Below are positions 10,957 to 28,400 of a DNA stretch of 64,000 bases, in pieces (position 1 is the first letter of the stretch; each line of letters starts with the position of its first letter). Source of the stretch: Urophycis tenuis (Eukaryota > Chordata > Actinopteri > Gadiformes > Phycidae); contig JAXIVH010000006.1 in NCBI GenBank assembly GCA_036785325.1, forward strand, positions 359,001-423,000. Reading direction: 5' to 3'. Both the position numbers and the translations under genes were made by a program. The notes beneath the pieces are model-generated. The model was not told the DNA's origin and did no database searches. It saw only the letters and a list, made by a program, of their open reading frames with translations.

Positions 10957-13900
10957 AAATAATAATATATATATATATATATATATATATGTATACACTA
11001 CCTTTCAAAAGTTTGGGGTCACTTAGAAATGTCCTTATTTTTGACAGAAAAGCATTTTTTAATCAATGAAGATAACATTAAATGCACTCTATACATTGTT
11101 AATGAGGTAAATGACTATTCTAGCTGCAAATGTCTGGATTTTAATGCAATATCTACATAGGTGTATAGAGGCCCATTTCCAGCAGTGGGGAATCCTCAGG
11201 GCCTTCTACGCCTTCACAGAAGGCCTAACAAAATTCTGGACCAAAAAATATTAAAAAAGAAATAATAATTATTATTATTAGGTACTGGAGTGCCGTACAG
11301 TGGGTACATCTCGTCAATGACTCTACTAATAATGCATGGATTGTTACCCAACTTCTGTAGTAGTACATATATGGTCTGTACTCACAAAACGAGGCATTTT
11401 AAAGTTTGTAAGTACACCAGGAGTTTATTTAAAAGAGCACTTTTCTGATAGCTTCAACTAGCTGTTGCTAAGGCTACCGCTGCGTCGACGTCTCTTTTGG
11501 GGTGATTATGAGCCTCCGTGTCAGCAGCGTCATGGGGTAACACTCTGAGGGACTTCATTTTATATTTACAGATTTTGGCTTTAGAATATGTTTATGTATG
11601 TTTATTTAATGTTGATATGTTTCTTGTTGCGGAGAATGTTATTGATGTTATGGTCTATTTGTTTACATCCTTGTCATTGTTAATTAAAGCCGGATTGCAT
11701 TTGTTTAACCCTTTCAATTCATCGTACTGTTGCTTTTTTCCGTGATGATTTATTTTCTCGGCGGTGATGGCTGAGGTGAAGGCCCAGCTGTAGTGCTCAC
11801 GGTTCGCCACTGATTTCCAGCAACCATCACTCCAGTGTTCTAATGGTACATTGTGTTTGCTAATTGCGTTAGAAGGCTAATGGATGATTAGAAAACCCTT
11901 GAAAACCCTTGTGCAATTATGTTAGCACAGATTAAAACAGTTTTGCTGGTTAGGGAAGCTATAAAACTGACCTTCCTTTGAGCTAGTGAGAATCTGGAGC
12001 ATCACATTTCTGGGTTTGATTGAACTCTCAAAATGGCCAGAAAAAGTGGACTTTCATGTAAAACTCGACAGTCTATTCTTGTTCTTAGAAATGAAGGGCG
12101 AGAAATTGCCAAGAAACTGAAGATTTCCTCCAACGGTGTGTACCACTCCCTTCAGAGAACAGCACAAACAGGCTCTAACCAGAGTAGAGAGAGAAGTGGG
12201 AGGCCCCGCTGCACAACTGAGTAAGAAGACCAGTACATTAGAGTCTCTAGTTTGAGGAATAGACGCCTCACAGGTCCTCAACTGGCAGATTAAATAGTAC
12301 CCACAAAACGCCAGTGTCACCGTCTACAGTGAAGAGGCGACTCCGGGATGCTGGCCTTCAGGGCAGAGTGGTAAAGAAAAAGCCATATCTGAGACTAGCC
12401 AACAAAAGGAAAAGATTCATATGGGCAAAAGAACACAGACATTGGATAGAGGAAGATTGGATAAAAGTGTTATGGACAGACGAATCGAAGTTAAGAGTGT
12501 TTGGATCACCCAGAACATTTGTGAGACGCAGAACAACTGAAAAGATGCTGGAAGAGTGCCTGACGCCATCTGTCAGGAGGTAATGTGATGGTCTGGGGTT
12601 GCTTTGGTGCTGGTAAAGTGGGAGATTTGTACAAGGTCAAAGGGATTTTGAAAAAGGAAGGCTATCACTCCATTTTTCAACGCCATGCAATACCCTGTGG
12701 AAAGCGCTTGATTAGATCCAATTTCCTCCTACAACAGGACAATGACCCAAAACACACCTCCAAATTATGCAAGAACTATTTAGGGAAGAAGCAGGCAGCT
12801 GGTATTCTATATGTAATGGAGTTTCATGGAAAACACAAAATTGTCTGGGTGACCCCAAACTTTTGAATGGTAGTTTATATATGGGGCGGCGGTAGCTCAA
12901 TGTGTAGAGCGGGTGTCCACTAACCGTAGGGTCGACGGTTCGATTCCCTTGATCCCTCACCTCCAACTGTCCACATGTCAAACCCCACAAATGTACTGAT
13001 TGTAAGTCGCTTTGGACAAAAGCATATGCTAAATGCTCTCTCTCTCTATATACTATACTCACATAAATCAGTTTAAACAGATTAATCAATCAACTGAAAA
13101 AAAAAAAAAATCTGTAAAAAAAACCCACTGGCACTCTGTCCTGTCAGTGTCCAGAGCAGCTTCCCAAGGCCACACGACCCTGCTCCTATCAGAATATATT
13201 GCATGTTGCAAGGTATATTATATTTGCACTTAACTTGTTGGATATTACAATAATTTGTACTATGTGAAATCGACTGATTTCACATAGTACAAAATAATGT
13301 TGGACTATGATACACAAGGAGTTTGGAGACTTTTCGTCATGATTTTGTAAACAAGTTTAATCAGATACTTCAGACCCATGGATTTTGAGAAGCAGCAGCA
13401 AAGCCTACTTATGTGAGGAGGAGGACACATAGATGGAATGGCTTTTCAACCTACTGGGGGTGAGTAGAGATTGCGTAGGCTTACATTTGAGATTGGCTAT
13501 GTTGGACCCGGACAGTCCACAGACATGGGAAGAACAGAGCCAGAATCTGCCATGATAAAGTTGATCTCAGTTTGATAGAGTGAAAACTACATCGAAAAGC
13601 TCTACCTACTATAAATAACAAGCTGGCGATTGACTCCAGTTCTTTCTTTTTTCCTTTTTTTTCCAGAATTGCTTATGTGTCTTTTCTTCGCAGGCCCTTG
13701 TATACTGCTAGTGCTGTGGCGCAATTTCACTGAAACTACATCTTTTTAAGTTTTAAGATAACTTGAAGCGGAGTTGTGTGTCTGAATTGGAGCTGAAATG
13801 GGTTATGTTTCCAATAAGGGCACTCAAGCCGGCGCTCCCATACAGCTGTATTATAACTTCCAGAACCGCTCAAAACCTTGTACCATCACATCAACACATC

Positions 13901-16727
13901 ACAAGATGTGACATCTAATCTCTGTGTGTGTTGTCCTGTGCTTCACCATCACTGTGTTCTGAGTGTTTCACTAATTCACGATTGGGTTAAATGCAGAGAC
14001 CAAATTTCCCTCAGGGGATCAAAAGAGTAATTCTTCTTCTTCTTCTTCTTCTTTCCAGCACGCGGCCAGATGCCCTCATTGACATCGCACCATACGAGTG
14101 GATCCCAAAGCCACTGACACTCCTCCACAACACTTAGTCCTGATATTCTAGTTTTGCTTTCTGATGCGTTATTCAAGTAAAATGGGAACTATACGTATTA
14201 TGGGAACTATACGTATTGCTGTATATTATATATACCTACGTAGTTACTGTAGCGGTACGACGAACTATCTAATCTTATTCCATTAAACATTCACTGTGAT
14301 ATATTTATATATTTTTATTAGTTTCTATTATAGTTTGTACGGGTATATTAGCTTACACTTAAGTTGAGTAACTAAGTATAAGCTAATATAACAAAATGTT
14401 AGGCTAGTTGGTTTTTATTTATTTAGTTAGTTGGTAGTTAGTTAGTTGGTTTATAAGTTACTCTAGTTTATTGTTATACTGTTGTTAATTGGTTATATTA
14501 GGTATATTTTTTATATTAGGGTATATTTTATTTTATTTTATTTTATTTTAGGTATATTTTATTTGTGTATATTTCTTTTCCTTCTTTGTTTTGATCTGTT
14601 GCAAAATAATTTCCCTCGGGATGAATAAAGTCTCTTGAATCTTGAATCTTGAATCTTAAAACGACTGATTACACCAAGTGACCCATTTCAGAAATTAAAT
14701 GGGGAGAGAAATGATGACGTCAAATAAATGTAGGGCAGGAGCTGTACCATGGATATTAAATGTTCCCACAGTCATGCATAAGACGACACTACTCACCCTC
14801 TCGGCCATCTTCTCCTTCAGAAAGGGCTTAATTATCGCAAAGATTCCTTTGAAAATCCTGGGCTCATTAATTATGTTAACAGCCTTGATTCTGATTGGGA
14901 ATCCATCCTTATAATCAGAGAAGAAAGTGTGATTTATTATAAAAACACATTTGTCCGTGATTAAATATGAAGAAATTGAAGGAAAAAAATAGTTTCCTAG
15001 TGTTAATGGTTATGGTAATGGATGTGTTTACTTGCATATATAAACAAGTAAATGCTTATACATACAAAAATGCTATCTACTCTGTATGAACTTTTTTTTT
15101 TTTTTTAATCACAAAGGATGTTCCTTACCTGGAGAATGCTCACAACTTTTTTGGCAAGGAAGGGGCCGGGGTTGGATGCCTGAGACATGCCCACCCCAGT
15201 GTAGTCGGCCAGGATGACGATGCCATTCACCTGGGTGTCCTCGGGCTGAATCAGCTTCTCTAGCGTTAGGTAGAGGGCCCTCACGTTGTCCACAAAAGGA
15301 TAATCATTTGGTTTCCATTTTCCTGTACAAAAGATGTACACGAGTACTGCAGTATAGAAATATATTTCTCAATTTGGACTGATGTGAGCAAGGATATGTT
15401 TACATTACATTACAAGTGAGCATACATGAACAAATCATCCTGTTTTAACCTGTACCATTTCTTTCACCTTAAGGTGGCAGCAAATTCACAAAAGTAGTGT
15501 CAAGTATGTACTTTGAAACATTGCTTTCTTTTTTTATTAGAGCACGTGGAATGACCTTTACTGATGTAATATGCATAGAGTGCTGTAATATGACAATATC
15601 ATACATGAGGCAAGACATCTTTCTTTAGAACTGGACAAAAGGGAGGTGGCATATATGTTGAATGTGTTACTTTGTTACGAGCATTGATTTGATCTTGCAA
15701 AAGGGACAAAACAGGCTAAACAACTAGCTGGATTAACATTGGTTTAAATGTTATGCTAGGCTAATTGTGACCAGACTTTGGCCTGCCATACTGTACTGTG
15801 CAGTGGAACAACACCACTGGTACTTGGTCAAGACCTAGAGCTAAAACCAGCAACCAGGACACTAAGACATGGTACACTTTATTTTGCCCCAGTCTGTGAA
15901 AAGGGTTCCAGTGTGCCACTAGTTAATGTTAGTGATCTCCTACCTGGCTGGAGACAGAGGATGTATCGTCCATTTGGGTCAGGGTGCGGCAGCACTGAGA
16001 GGAAGCCCAGGTCCAGGACGTGTTTAACCGTGGAGGGCTTGAGGTCCTGGAAAACCTCTGGCCAAGCCTTGCGCCCTGCCTGGTAGTTGAGGAGCAGCTC
16101 CAGGGCCCGGTCGTAGTCAAACTTCCTGGCCCGCAGGAAGCGCAGGAGGAATGCATCATCCAGCCTGGTCCTTAGGTTGGGCTGTTCCTTTAAAAGGTTG
16201 TGTTTACAAAGTAAGAGTTCAGATATTGACCATGTGCAAAGTTCGGAGGACCTTCTACATAAACAGAAATCGTAAGACTCTAGATGCCTTTAAGAGCAAA
16301 CAGAAGTCCAGCATGCTTCAACATATATAATAAATACCTTGCGAGTTTCTGCTATACTTTTTTTCTAATAATGGTGAGACTTGAGTCATTTATAACTATG
16401 ATGACATTTCTATTCTAGTCACAATGTCCATCTTGGCATTTTTATCAATGGAATTTTTGTATTATCTACAATCATTTCATTAGAACAACCACACTTTACA
16501 CAGTAAAAACAAAATGTAACCTTTATGATCATGTCTCTCAATGCTTGGACATCCCTGAGACGCCACTCTGGTTTCTCTTGGAGTTCCTCTCGGGCCTTGG
16601 CCACTAACTCTGGCGTGAGGGTGCAGGAGTAGATGGGTGGAGGGGGAGCAGGGAACCAGCTATGTGCTGTGGAGGGCAATGGTTCCATTGGAGACCTGAG
16701 ATTGATGGATTCATGCTGATGGGCCAT
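9645..16727 (-). CDS. ttpal: Alpha-tocopherol transfer protein-like (CRAL-TRIO)
   Basis: The coding exons on the minus strand are 16744-16521 (ATG at 16727-16725), 16187-15944, 15322-15129, 14907-14797 and 9923-9645 (stop at 9647-9645). All junctions are GT-AG and in phase, giving about 344 aa; human TTPAL is 342 aa. Exon 1 of the CDS carries the CRAL-TRIO N-terminal helices (AKAREELQEKPEWRLRDVQA), and the next reads DDAFLLRFLRARKFDYDRAL. The lipid-binding CRAL-TRIO fold follows (LYLTLEKLIQ, VNGIVILADYTGV, then KAVNIINEPRIFKGIFAIIK). The last exon ends RALRSQLYYCY, like the human protein. The family moves hydrophobic ligands in the cytosol; the ligand of TTPAL itself is not settled. The last intron (9924-14796) is filled with transposons. 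The fourth listed exon is short and easily missed. A 5' non-coding exon probably lies near 17.2 kb. Confidence 0.95.
9953..9995. repeat. Perfect 19-bp hairpin upstream of last ttpal exon
   Basis: The arms are 9953-9971 (ccctctagtggatctggtt) and 9977-9995, with a 5-base loop (ggcag). The left arm plus loop repeats ttpal coding sequence at 9746-9773 with a single mismatch. On the transcript the hairpin lies about 30-72 nt before the last acceptor, where a branch point would normally sit. Confidence 0.9.
9996..10304. repeat. Unnamed interspersed repeat, copy 1
   Basis: The part from about 10120 to 10304 is closely similar to 11278-11460 (shared: aataatgcatgga, tctgtactcacaaaacgagg, gtttgtaagtacaccagga). 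The stretch begins with TTAA next to the hairpin, which would suit a piggyBac-type MITE, but no matching right end was found, so the class is open. Confidence 0.6.
10526..10728 (-). mobile_element. tRNA-derived SINE
   Basis: Read on the minus strand from 10728, it opens ggggtggcagtagctcagtg (A box tagctcagtgg), with a B box ggttcgatccg about 45 bases later, as in a tRNA head. A tRNA-unrelated body follows, ending in gcaaatgcagagaacaccc and a C/G run. It is a retroposon, not a functional tRNA gene: the acceptor stem does not close and the body is fused on. It lies in the last ttpal intron. Confidence 0.8.
11183..11812. mobile_element. hAT-type element nested in the Tc1 copy
   Basis: The ends read cagtggggaa and ttcgccactg (inverted repeats, one mismatch). 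The flanking 8-bp direct repeat is atttccag at 11175-11182 and 11813-11820. With one copy of the repeat, the Tc1 left region reads through continuously (gcccatttccagcaaccatc). No transposase frame is present, so it is non-autonomous. Confidence 0.85.
11278..11510. repeat. Unnamed interspersed repeat, copy 2, inside the hAT
   Basis: Bases 11278-11460 repeat 10120-10304. This copy extends further (gctgttgctaaggctaccg, tgcgtcgacgtctcttttgg). It is nested in the hAT element, which is nested in the Tc1 element, which lies in a ttpal intron. Confidence 0.6.
12033..12866 (+). pseudogene. Tc1 transposase pseudogene
   Basis: The N-terminal helix-turn-helix (12033-12224: MARKSGLSCKTRQSILVLRN) ends at a stop. 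The second part (12314-12583) carries the HTH_Tc3-like region and the first catalytic aspartate in LWTDESKL. The third (12585-12866) has MVWGCFGAGKVGDLY and the second aspartate in LLQQDNDPKHTS. The segment that should hold the third acidic residue is deleted: the frame jumps from KNYLGKKQAAGILYVMEF straight into the right terminal repeat. It is inactive for three independent reasons: a premature stop, a frameshift and a missing catalytic residue. Confidence 0.88.
12887..13038 (+). mobile_element. tRNA-derived SINE with L2-like tail
   Basis: The head reads ggcggcggtagctcaatgtg (A box) and ggttcgattcc (B box). The 3' part, gtaagtcgctttggacaaaa followed by gctaaatgctctctctc, is the tail shared by many fish SINEs and their LINE partners. 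It is inserted just past the right end of the Tc1 element. Confidence 0.8.
13254..13293. repeat. Perfect 18-bp hairpin, 4-base loop
   Basis: The arms are 13254-13271 (tttgtactatgtgaaatc) and 13276-13293, with loop gact. It lies in the last ttpal intron and has no flanking target duplication, so it is not an obvious MITE. Confidence 0.9.
13930..14055 (+). mobile_element. LINE 3' end (Rex/L2-like) with (TTC)n tail
   Basis: The stretch gattgggttaaatgcagaga then aaatttccctcaggggatca, ending in a (ttc)n run, is the 3' terminus shared by fish L2/Rex-type LINEs. Only the last 100 or so bases remain, consistent with 5' truncation. Confidence 0.6.
14500..14657 (+). mobile_element. LINE 3' end with (TTGAATC)n tail
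   Basis: It reads atttccctcgggatgaataa followed by three or more copies of ttgaatc. This is a second, different L2/Rex-like 3' terminus, 5'-truncated, about 110 bp from the short ttpal exon at 14797-14907. Confidence 0.6.
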
Positions 16728-17194
16728 CGACAAACTGGGTGTTGCTGCATAGCAAGTAAAATAAAGAAGGTAATAATGATTAGTATTATTTAAATAACAA
16801 TAGACCATAAACCAGAGACGTCTTTTATTTTAATTTCTGTATGGGCTTCCATCAACCACAAACCTTATCATTCACCTTTTAAATAAGCTCATGTCATTAA
16901 CAGTAGACGTGCGTAAGCTCACATAATATACTTATAATTCAAAGTATTTTTTTGTATACATTGTAATTGTCTCAATCGATCAGAATTCCAAGACGAAACA
17001 TAGCACGTTTAACCTCATCCTGAATAGCCCTAAATAAGAATGATATCACCTCGGATAATAGCTGCAAATTATCTAATATAGAACTAATCTCTGAAACTTG
17101 TCAGCATGTACTAGTGTGTGATAAAGGTTTGCAAAATCGACAGAAAGTGCAATACCAAGAAAGCGAAAACAACAACAAACCTTTCATGAAAACC

Positions 17195-17260
17195 CCTTCA
17201 GTAACTTCCGGGGTGAGACGCTGCCTCGTTGGTCTCCTAGTACCACGTGACGCATGTTCC
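17195..17260 (-). promoter_or_regulatory. ttpal: Candidate ttpal core promoter / 5' exon region
   Basis: About 450 bp upstream of the first ttpal coding exon, on the minus strand, there is an ETS/GABPA-type site CCGGAAGT (17211-17204) and an E-box GTCACGTG (17251-17244) of the USF/TFE type. Such pairs are common at TATA-less housekeeping promoters. This is motif-level evidence only; the transcription start is not shown. Confidence 0.4.
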
Positions 17261-17299
17261 TCTGTTGGTGAGCCACGTTCATTTTTAAAGTCAAGCTAT

Positions 17300-18996
17300 A
17301 ATAATTAAACGATATTTTGCTATTGATACAAATTTAGGTTTCAGTAAAATCAGGCGTTTTGCCCCGCAGAATTCAAAAGGTTTATTACGGGTGGTTTCAT
17401 GATTTGACCGTTAGAGGGGCATATCCCCCAGTGCCCACATAGTATTTAATTCTCGTTACATCTGCGATGGCGAGGGGAAGGTCCCTTTCCAAAATAATAG
17501 TTTTTATATATTCATATTTGGTTACTTTAGCTGGCAGAATTGCACAGGATATGCATGGCTTACATCCATATCGCAGCCACAAGCTTACTGTGTCTAGCAG
17601 AGTCTACTCAACCTTGATTTATGAATTATTTGCCACTTTTAATAAACGTTTCACCCCAAGTCATAAATGGGCACATTATCTAGGATAGCTGACCATTCGT
17701 TTTATTGGGTTTTTTTTGTCAACTCAAGTGGTAGGCCTAGATAGGCTACAGTTAGTCCTTTGCTTTGATGTGTGCCTCCCCCTCTCTCATTCTTGTAATC
17801 TTTTTTTCCCTTTGCAACCACTGGTATCTATGATGACTTTATGACACTTTATCAGGTCTGATGCAACAAACCTCTTGGCTATCAATGATCATGCCGCACT
17901 GCCACGTCGGATCCTTTTGTCGTGTGTATGAACTCAAAAAGACACGTTTGTGTATGTGTTGTTATTGCAATTTGTTGAGAATCAACTAATCATCTTAATC
18001 ATCATATAACTGTATTTTTTGGGACATAATAAAATCATTACAGCACACTTACGTGTAAAAATAGACCATGACGTTTTATTTATGTATCTTCACATTGAAA
18101 GGTGAACATTTCTTCCTGTGTGTAAGGCAGTATAGTTTTCAAGGCACAGTTTATTCTTTCCGCTAAACCATGACAATATATTTATCTCAAACAGAAAAAA
18201 ATAATATATAAAAAAAGAGAAAGATAGAACATATTTATTTGAATTGAGGAAATAACATTTATTCCTCAATAAATGGCTGCCTATGTCTTTTAAAAAGTGA
18301 CACCACAAAGCAGACAACATTCCATCAACCAAGCAGTCTTGGTGTAATTTATAACTTATTGAATGATACACTATACTCTAGTTCATGAAATAAACCCCTG
18401 ATCGTCATATTTAGACAACAGCTTTAATTTCCAACTGATTTAGTTTAAGACAATACAATTTGTACTTACCCTGTACAAAAATGTTAAAATAAACAACATT
18501 ATTTATGAATATCAAAGGCATATTACTAACGAGCTGTAAGATGGCTACATAGAGGTTAAATATCTATAAACCAAATACAGTGTAATGCAAAAAAAAATGT
18601 AACATTAATACAGCATTGGCACTATTCAATCACCATGAAACTGTATGCCTTGTGGCATTTTTTAGGATTTAATATCTCCTATAACCCAACTCATGATTGC
18701 CAAATCAAGTTCTGACATCTGCATGATTTGTATATGTAGATGTCATAAGCAATGTTTTGGACTTTTTAAATGCAGGTTATCTGACAAGGCAGTGTATCTT
18801 CATGGGAATTTAGCTAACAGGCCGCTATATAGTTATTTTGCATTACTGTTGCGTCATACATCAGGGGACTTTTTAAAATAATGGCCAAACAATAGAAGAA
18901 CATAAATGCAAATTTGGTAAGGTAAGAGGCTAATTATTTCAGTCAAGGTGACAGCTTCAATGCTGATGTATACGATAGGCTGAGATGTTGGCTGGG
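17300..18996. other. hnf4a 3' flank / ttpal 5' flank
   Basis: This is AT-rich sequence between two genes in tandem on the minus strand. It should contain the hnf4a 3' UTR; a candidate poly(A) signal (tttatt on plus) is at about 18075-18080. No further gene, RNA or transposon was recognised. Confidence 0.5.
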
Positions 18997-24680
<5,684 letters not shown>

Positions 24681-24812
24681 GACTGCTGCTGCTGCTGCAA
24701 CCGATTCAGGCCAACGGGATTCTACTGCTTAACACTACTACTAGCACCCTGAGCGATGTGGGGCTAAGACAAGACTTGGCCAAGAAGCCGATGTGCCCCA
24801 TCAAGTAAAGAC

Positions 24813-24813
<1 letters not shown>

Positions 24814-24843
<30 letters not shown>

Positions 24844-24915
24844 ACCCCCACCCCCCCTCCCAACACCACCACCTCTCCACCTCTCCACCTCCCCACCACC
24901 ACCACCACCACCCCC
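24814..24915. repeat. Poly-C and (CCA)n tract in the hnf4a P1 upstream region
   Basis: A run of about 30 C is followed by cacc/cca-rich DNA, 135-235 bp upstream of the P1 start codon. On the coding strand it is poly-G, so G-quadruplex potential exists near the promoter. Confidence 0.85.
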
Positions 24916-25033
24916 CATACAGATCCCGTCCTCCCTCCTTTCGCCTAAGCTACGCCCCCTTTAAAGGTGGATGCTTGATGGGGGGCAAGACCATGTGGAG
25001 GGTGACAGGTTTACTCCTCCTCCTCCTGAGCTT

Positions 25034-25047
25034 GGTTAATTTTTACC
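25034..25047 (+). promoter_or_regulatory. Candidate HNF1 site upstream of hnf4a P1
   Basis: ggttaatttttacc fits the HNF1 palindrome GGTTAATNATTAMC with one mismatch, about 354 bp upstream of the P1 start codon. HNF1A is a known regulator of mammalian HNF4A promoters. The match is by eye only. Confidence 0.35.
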
Positions 25048-25136
25048 CAGACTCTCCAGTGATGAATCAACTTTTTTAGAGTGAGAGATAACACAACATT
25101 GATATCCTTTTTTTTCTTCTTTAGTGCATGTATTAT

Positions 25137-25137
25137 T

Positions 25138-25207
<70 letters not shown>

Positions 25208-25228
25208 CTCTTTCTCTCTCTCTCTCTA
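25137..25228. repeat. (CT)n microsatellite
   Basis: About 90 bp of (ct)n with two ttt interruptions near the right end. Confidence 0.95.
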
Positions 25229-25349
25229 TTATTCATCACCACATCACCGTTCCACCAGTTAAAACCAGTTGGTCTTTTGACCAACAGCGTTCTTCATCAG
25301 ATGACATGGCCTTCTCATGAATATGACAATGTCCCCTGGCCCACATGCC

Positions 25350-25353
<4 letters not shown>

Positions 25354-25416
<63 letters not shown>
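25354..25416. repeat. (GT)n microsatellite
   Basis: About 62 bp of uninterrupted (gt)n, in the interval between the P2 and P1 first exons. Confidence 0.95.
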
Positions 25417-25417
<1 letters not shown>

Positions 25418-28400
25418 CATCGTTGAGCAAGGTATAGCTTACCTACTGCTGCTTTCACTGAGAACCAATAGACCTACTTCCTTTGTATCTAATGTGTACC
25501 CAGTAAGTCTTAGTTAAGACATGACATAATTCAGCATTCAAATAATTCTCCCTAAAGCAAACCAATGCCTTTGTGTTTGAATCATTAATTGCTGCAATGC
25601 AGAGCTGCACGTGATGCCCTCCTCCAATTCAAAGCCCCAAATTGGATACTTTCGGACACACTTTATGACATTTTTAAGCCTATATATCATAGCAGCTTGA
25701 ATTGCTTTATGACGGACATATAATATGCTATTGGCCTATGGTATAGAAAGAGACATAGTGTGATATATGCAATGGGATTCTCTAGTGGTGCACCTCTAGT
25801 CAGTACACAACATTGAAATATATTTCTCAGTCTTGTAATCCCCTGGGTCAAATCAGAACATATTTACTTTTTGTTTGGAAACATAGACTTGAGCACTGAA
25901 ACATATATTCTTATCTTGCACATGCACCTCATCTATACAGTTCTCCCAGTATTCAGTGTAGCACCCCCATTCCACCAGAAGGAACATCAAAGTGTTGTAA
26001 TTAACATGATGGGATTAAGTCAAGTTTGAGTTTAGAAATGAAAGAAGAAAAACAAAAAAAGTGTTGTTGAGCACATGCTGTGCGTACATGAGTCAAACAG
26101 CCGTGTTTGAAGAGGAGAGGCGGGCCAGTACACAGCGGCAAGGTCAACGATCGGAGGTCCAACACACAGACCTCAGGTGCACACAACCCCTCTGGTCTGA
26201 ACCGCAGCAAGCTTCAACCTCATGTTTCTAACGCCATGGATTATTAGATGTGCAATCACACCATCCATTGTCTTTGCTATGATTAGAAAATACCAGAAGA
26301 ATAATTACAATCATGGAGTCCAAAGTGAATGTTAGAAACACTCTATTCCATTTAATGTATATATATTACAGCATTTCATCTTGGAATGTCTAGAATAAGG
26401 AAATCTTTGAACCTGCCATTCTTCATAATGGAAGGTTACAAAATGTATCAATCGATCAAACAAAATTAGGCTTTCTGGTAAATGCGGTGAGCTTAAGGAT
26501 ATGGAGCACTGAACATGGCTGATGAGTGACTGCCTAGGTCACACAGCACAGGTGAGCTGATGTCTTTACATTGGATTTGTGCAGCTCCTCAACAATATCC
26601 ATGTTTGCTCAAGAAGCTTGTTCATTATTTAAACTACCTACTAAGCATTGTGAGTGTGTGTGTTAGCATGTGTATGTGGTGTGTGTGTGTGGGGGGGGGG
26701 GGGGGGGGGGGGCGGGGGATGTAGGGGAATCTGTGTGGAGGTGCATGAAATGAGTCACCAAGAACAAATCTTATCTTACCTGTCATTAAAGTTATTTTAT
26801 CAGTGCCCTCATCTTACATTTCTGTGAACTGCCTAAGGAACAGCCATATACAGGACAATAAACCATAATCTGGAAGGTTATAGCTTTTCTTAATCACACG
26901 CTGTGACAAAGTGTTCTGATGCATTCAGATAGCACACACTACTTTACAGACACACACATTCTGCTTGCATCTTATTCTATAAGCTGACTGCATTGCTTCA
27001 GTCAGCTGACACTGTGGCACTGTGGCATGCAAACTATGAAAGTTTACAAACACTGAAATTAAAAGATTCAGTCCTAAAGCATTGTTGATGACAGGGCAAT
27101 TGTCATGGTGAAAGTTCAATTACAACTTTGCCCCTTCAAAACAATTCCTGAGCTCCGTGTGTAAAAGGTGCTTGATGAGTTTGTGGCCTGAACAGCCACC
27201 TGAACTGTGGTCACAGCAGGACAGCACCATGTGGCCCAGATGAAACGTGATGGGAAGTCGTCTTATAATCAGTCACCCAAACTCCCTGCCCCGAGGGCTA
27301 AAAGTCAAAAAACCACTGAGAACTGATGTAACACTTGTGATTCCCCTTTGAAACTTCAAACTAGCGTTTGTGAACAAAGTCTATCTTGTGAATAGGAATC
27401 TCCGACCACTGACCAAACTCCATCTGAGCCTATTTGTACCTGCTCCTCAATGATTGCATTTCACTCCCTAGTCTGATCGAAAAGCCAGCAGCGTTAAAGC
27501 AACGCATTCAATCAAAAATAACAATATAGAGAAACAGATAGTGGGTGTTGGGGTGGTGTGAGAATCTGTTGCGGCCTGAAGGATATACTATCGGAACATA
27601 AACTGTGACTTAGCAGCGCGCTTCCACAACAGGATCAAAAGTGAGTGTTGATTATATAGATACAGTAGTTTGTTAATGATGGTGATGATTGGTGTAACGG
27701 GACACAAATGGAGCAGGATGTGTAGCCAGTGGGAAAAGCGTAGCGCTCCACTCTCCAATACTAAACAAAATGATATATGTGAGTTTAAGTGTCATAGGAA
27801 AGACCTTGTCAACAGATTGCTATCTGCATGTCATGCAGCTTATGCAAGCCTGGCTAAGCTAGCCAGGAAAATGTCCATTCTCCACTCGCTTCACGTCCAT
27901 TGTTCATGTTGATTGCTTTGCTGAAGATGTGATTAACTAATTTTCAAATGTGCATGTTTACTTTTTTTTTTTTAAATTGTTGTGGATATTTATATTTGAT
28001 GAGGGGAGAGACCATTAATATTTACTAAATAGTTCACATTAAATGTCAAATGTAATCAAGACTGATGTGAGCAATGGCCCACTAAGACCTACAATACTAT
28101 TCATTTGGAGATGACAGGTCAGCTTCTGATCTGAAAGGAGCTCATAACTGCTCTTATTGATATATTCAGCTTTTATATGTTGGTTTGAAATTTTTAGGCC
28201 CAATGCAAAAAAAAACACCACAAGTTTCCAAGCTACAGTCATTTACAGCCATTTAACTAAAACTAGGCTACAGCAGTGGTAACAGTTTCCCTCTGTGCTA
28301 ACATTTATCAGCGATAGGCCAATAGGTCTATAAAAACACAAAAATGATATAGCCTGTAAATATTTCAGACATTTTCTTAGGCTATTTGACATAGATGTGA

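Larger units (their letters stand above)
10993..12879 (+). mobile_element. Tc1/mariner element, interrupted and internally deleted
   Basis: The left end (cactacctttcaaaagtttg, 10996 onward) and right end (caaacttttgaatggtagtt, ending about 12875) are inverted repeats flanked by TA. The plus strand carries a Tc1 transposase broken by stops and frameshifts (12033-12866). A hAT element (11183-11812) is inserted in its left untranslated part with an 8-bp duplication. It sits in the last intron of ttpal, in the opposite orientation to the gene. Confidence 0.9.
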
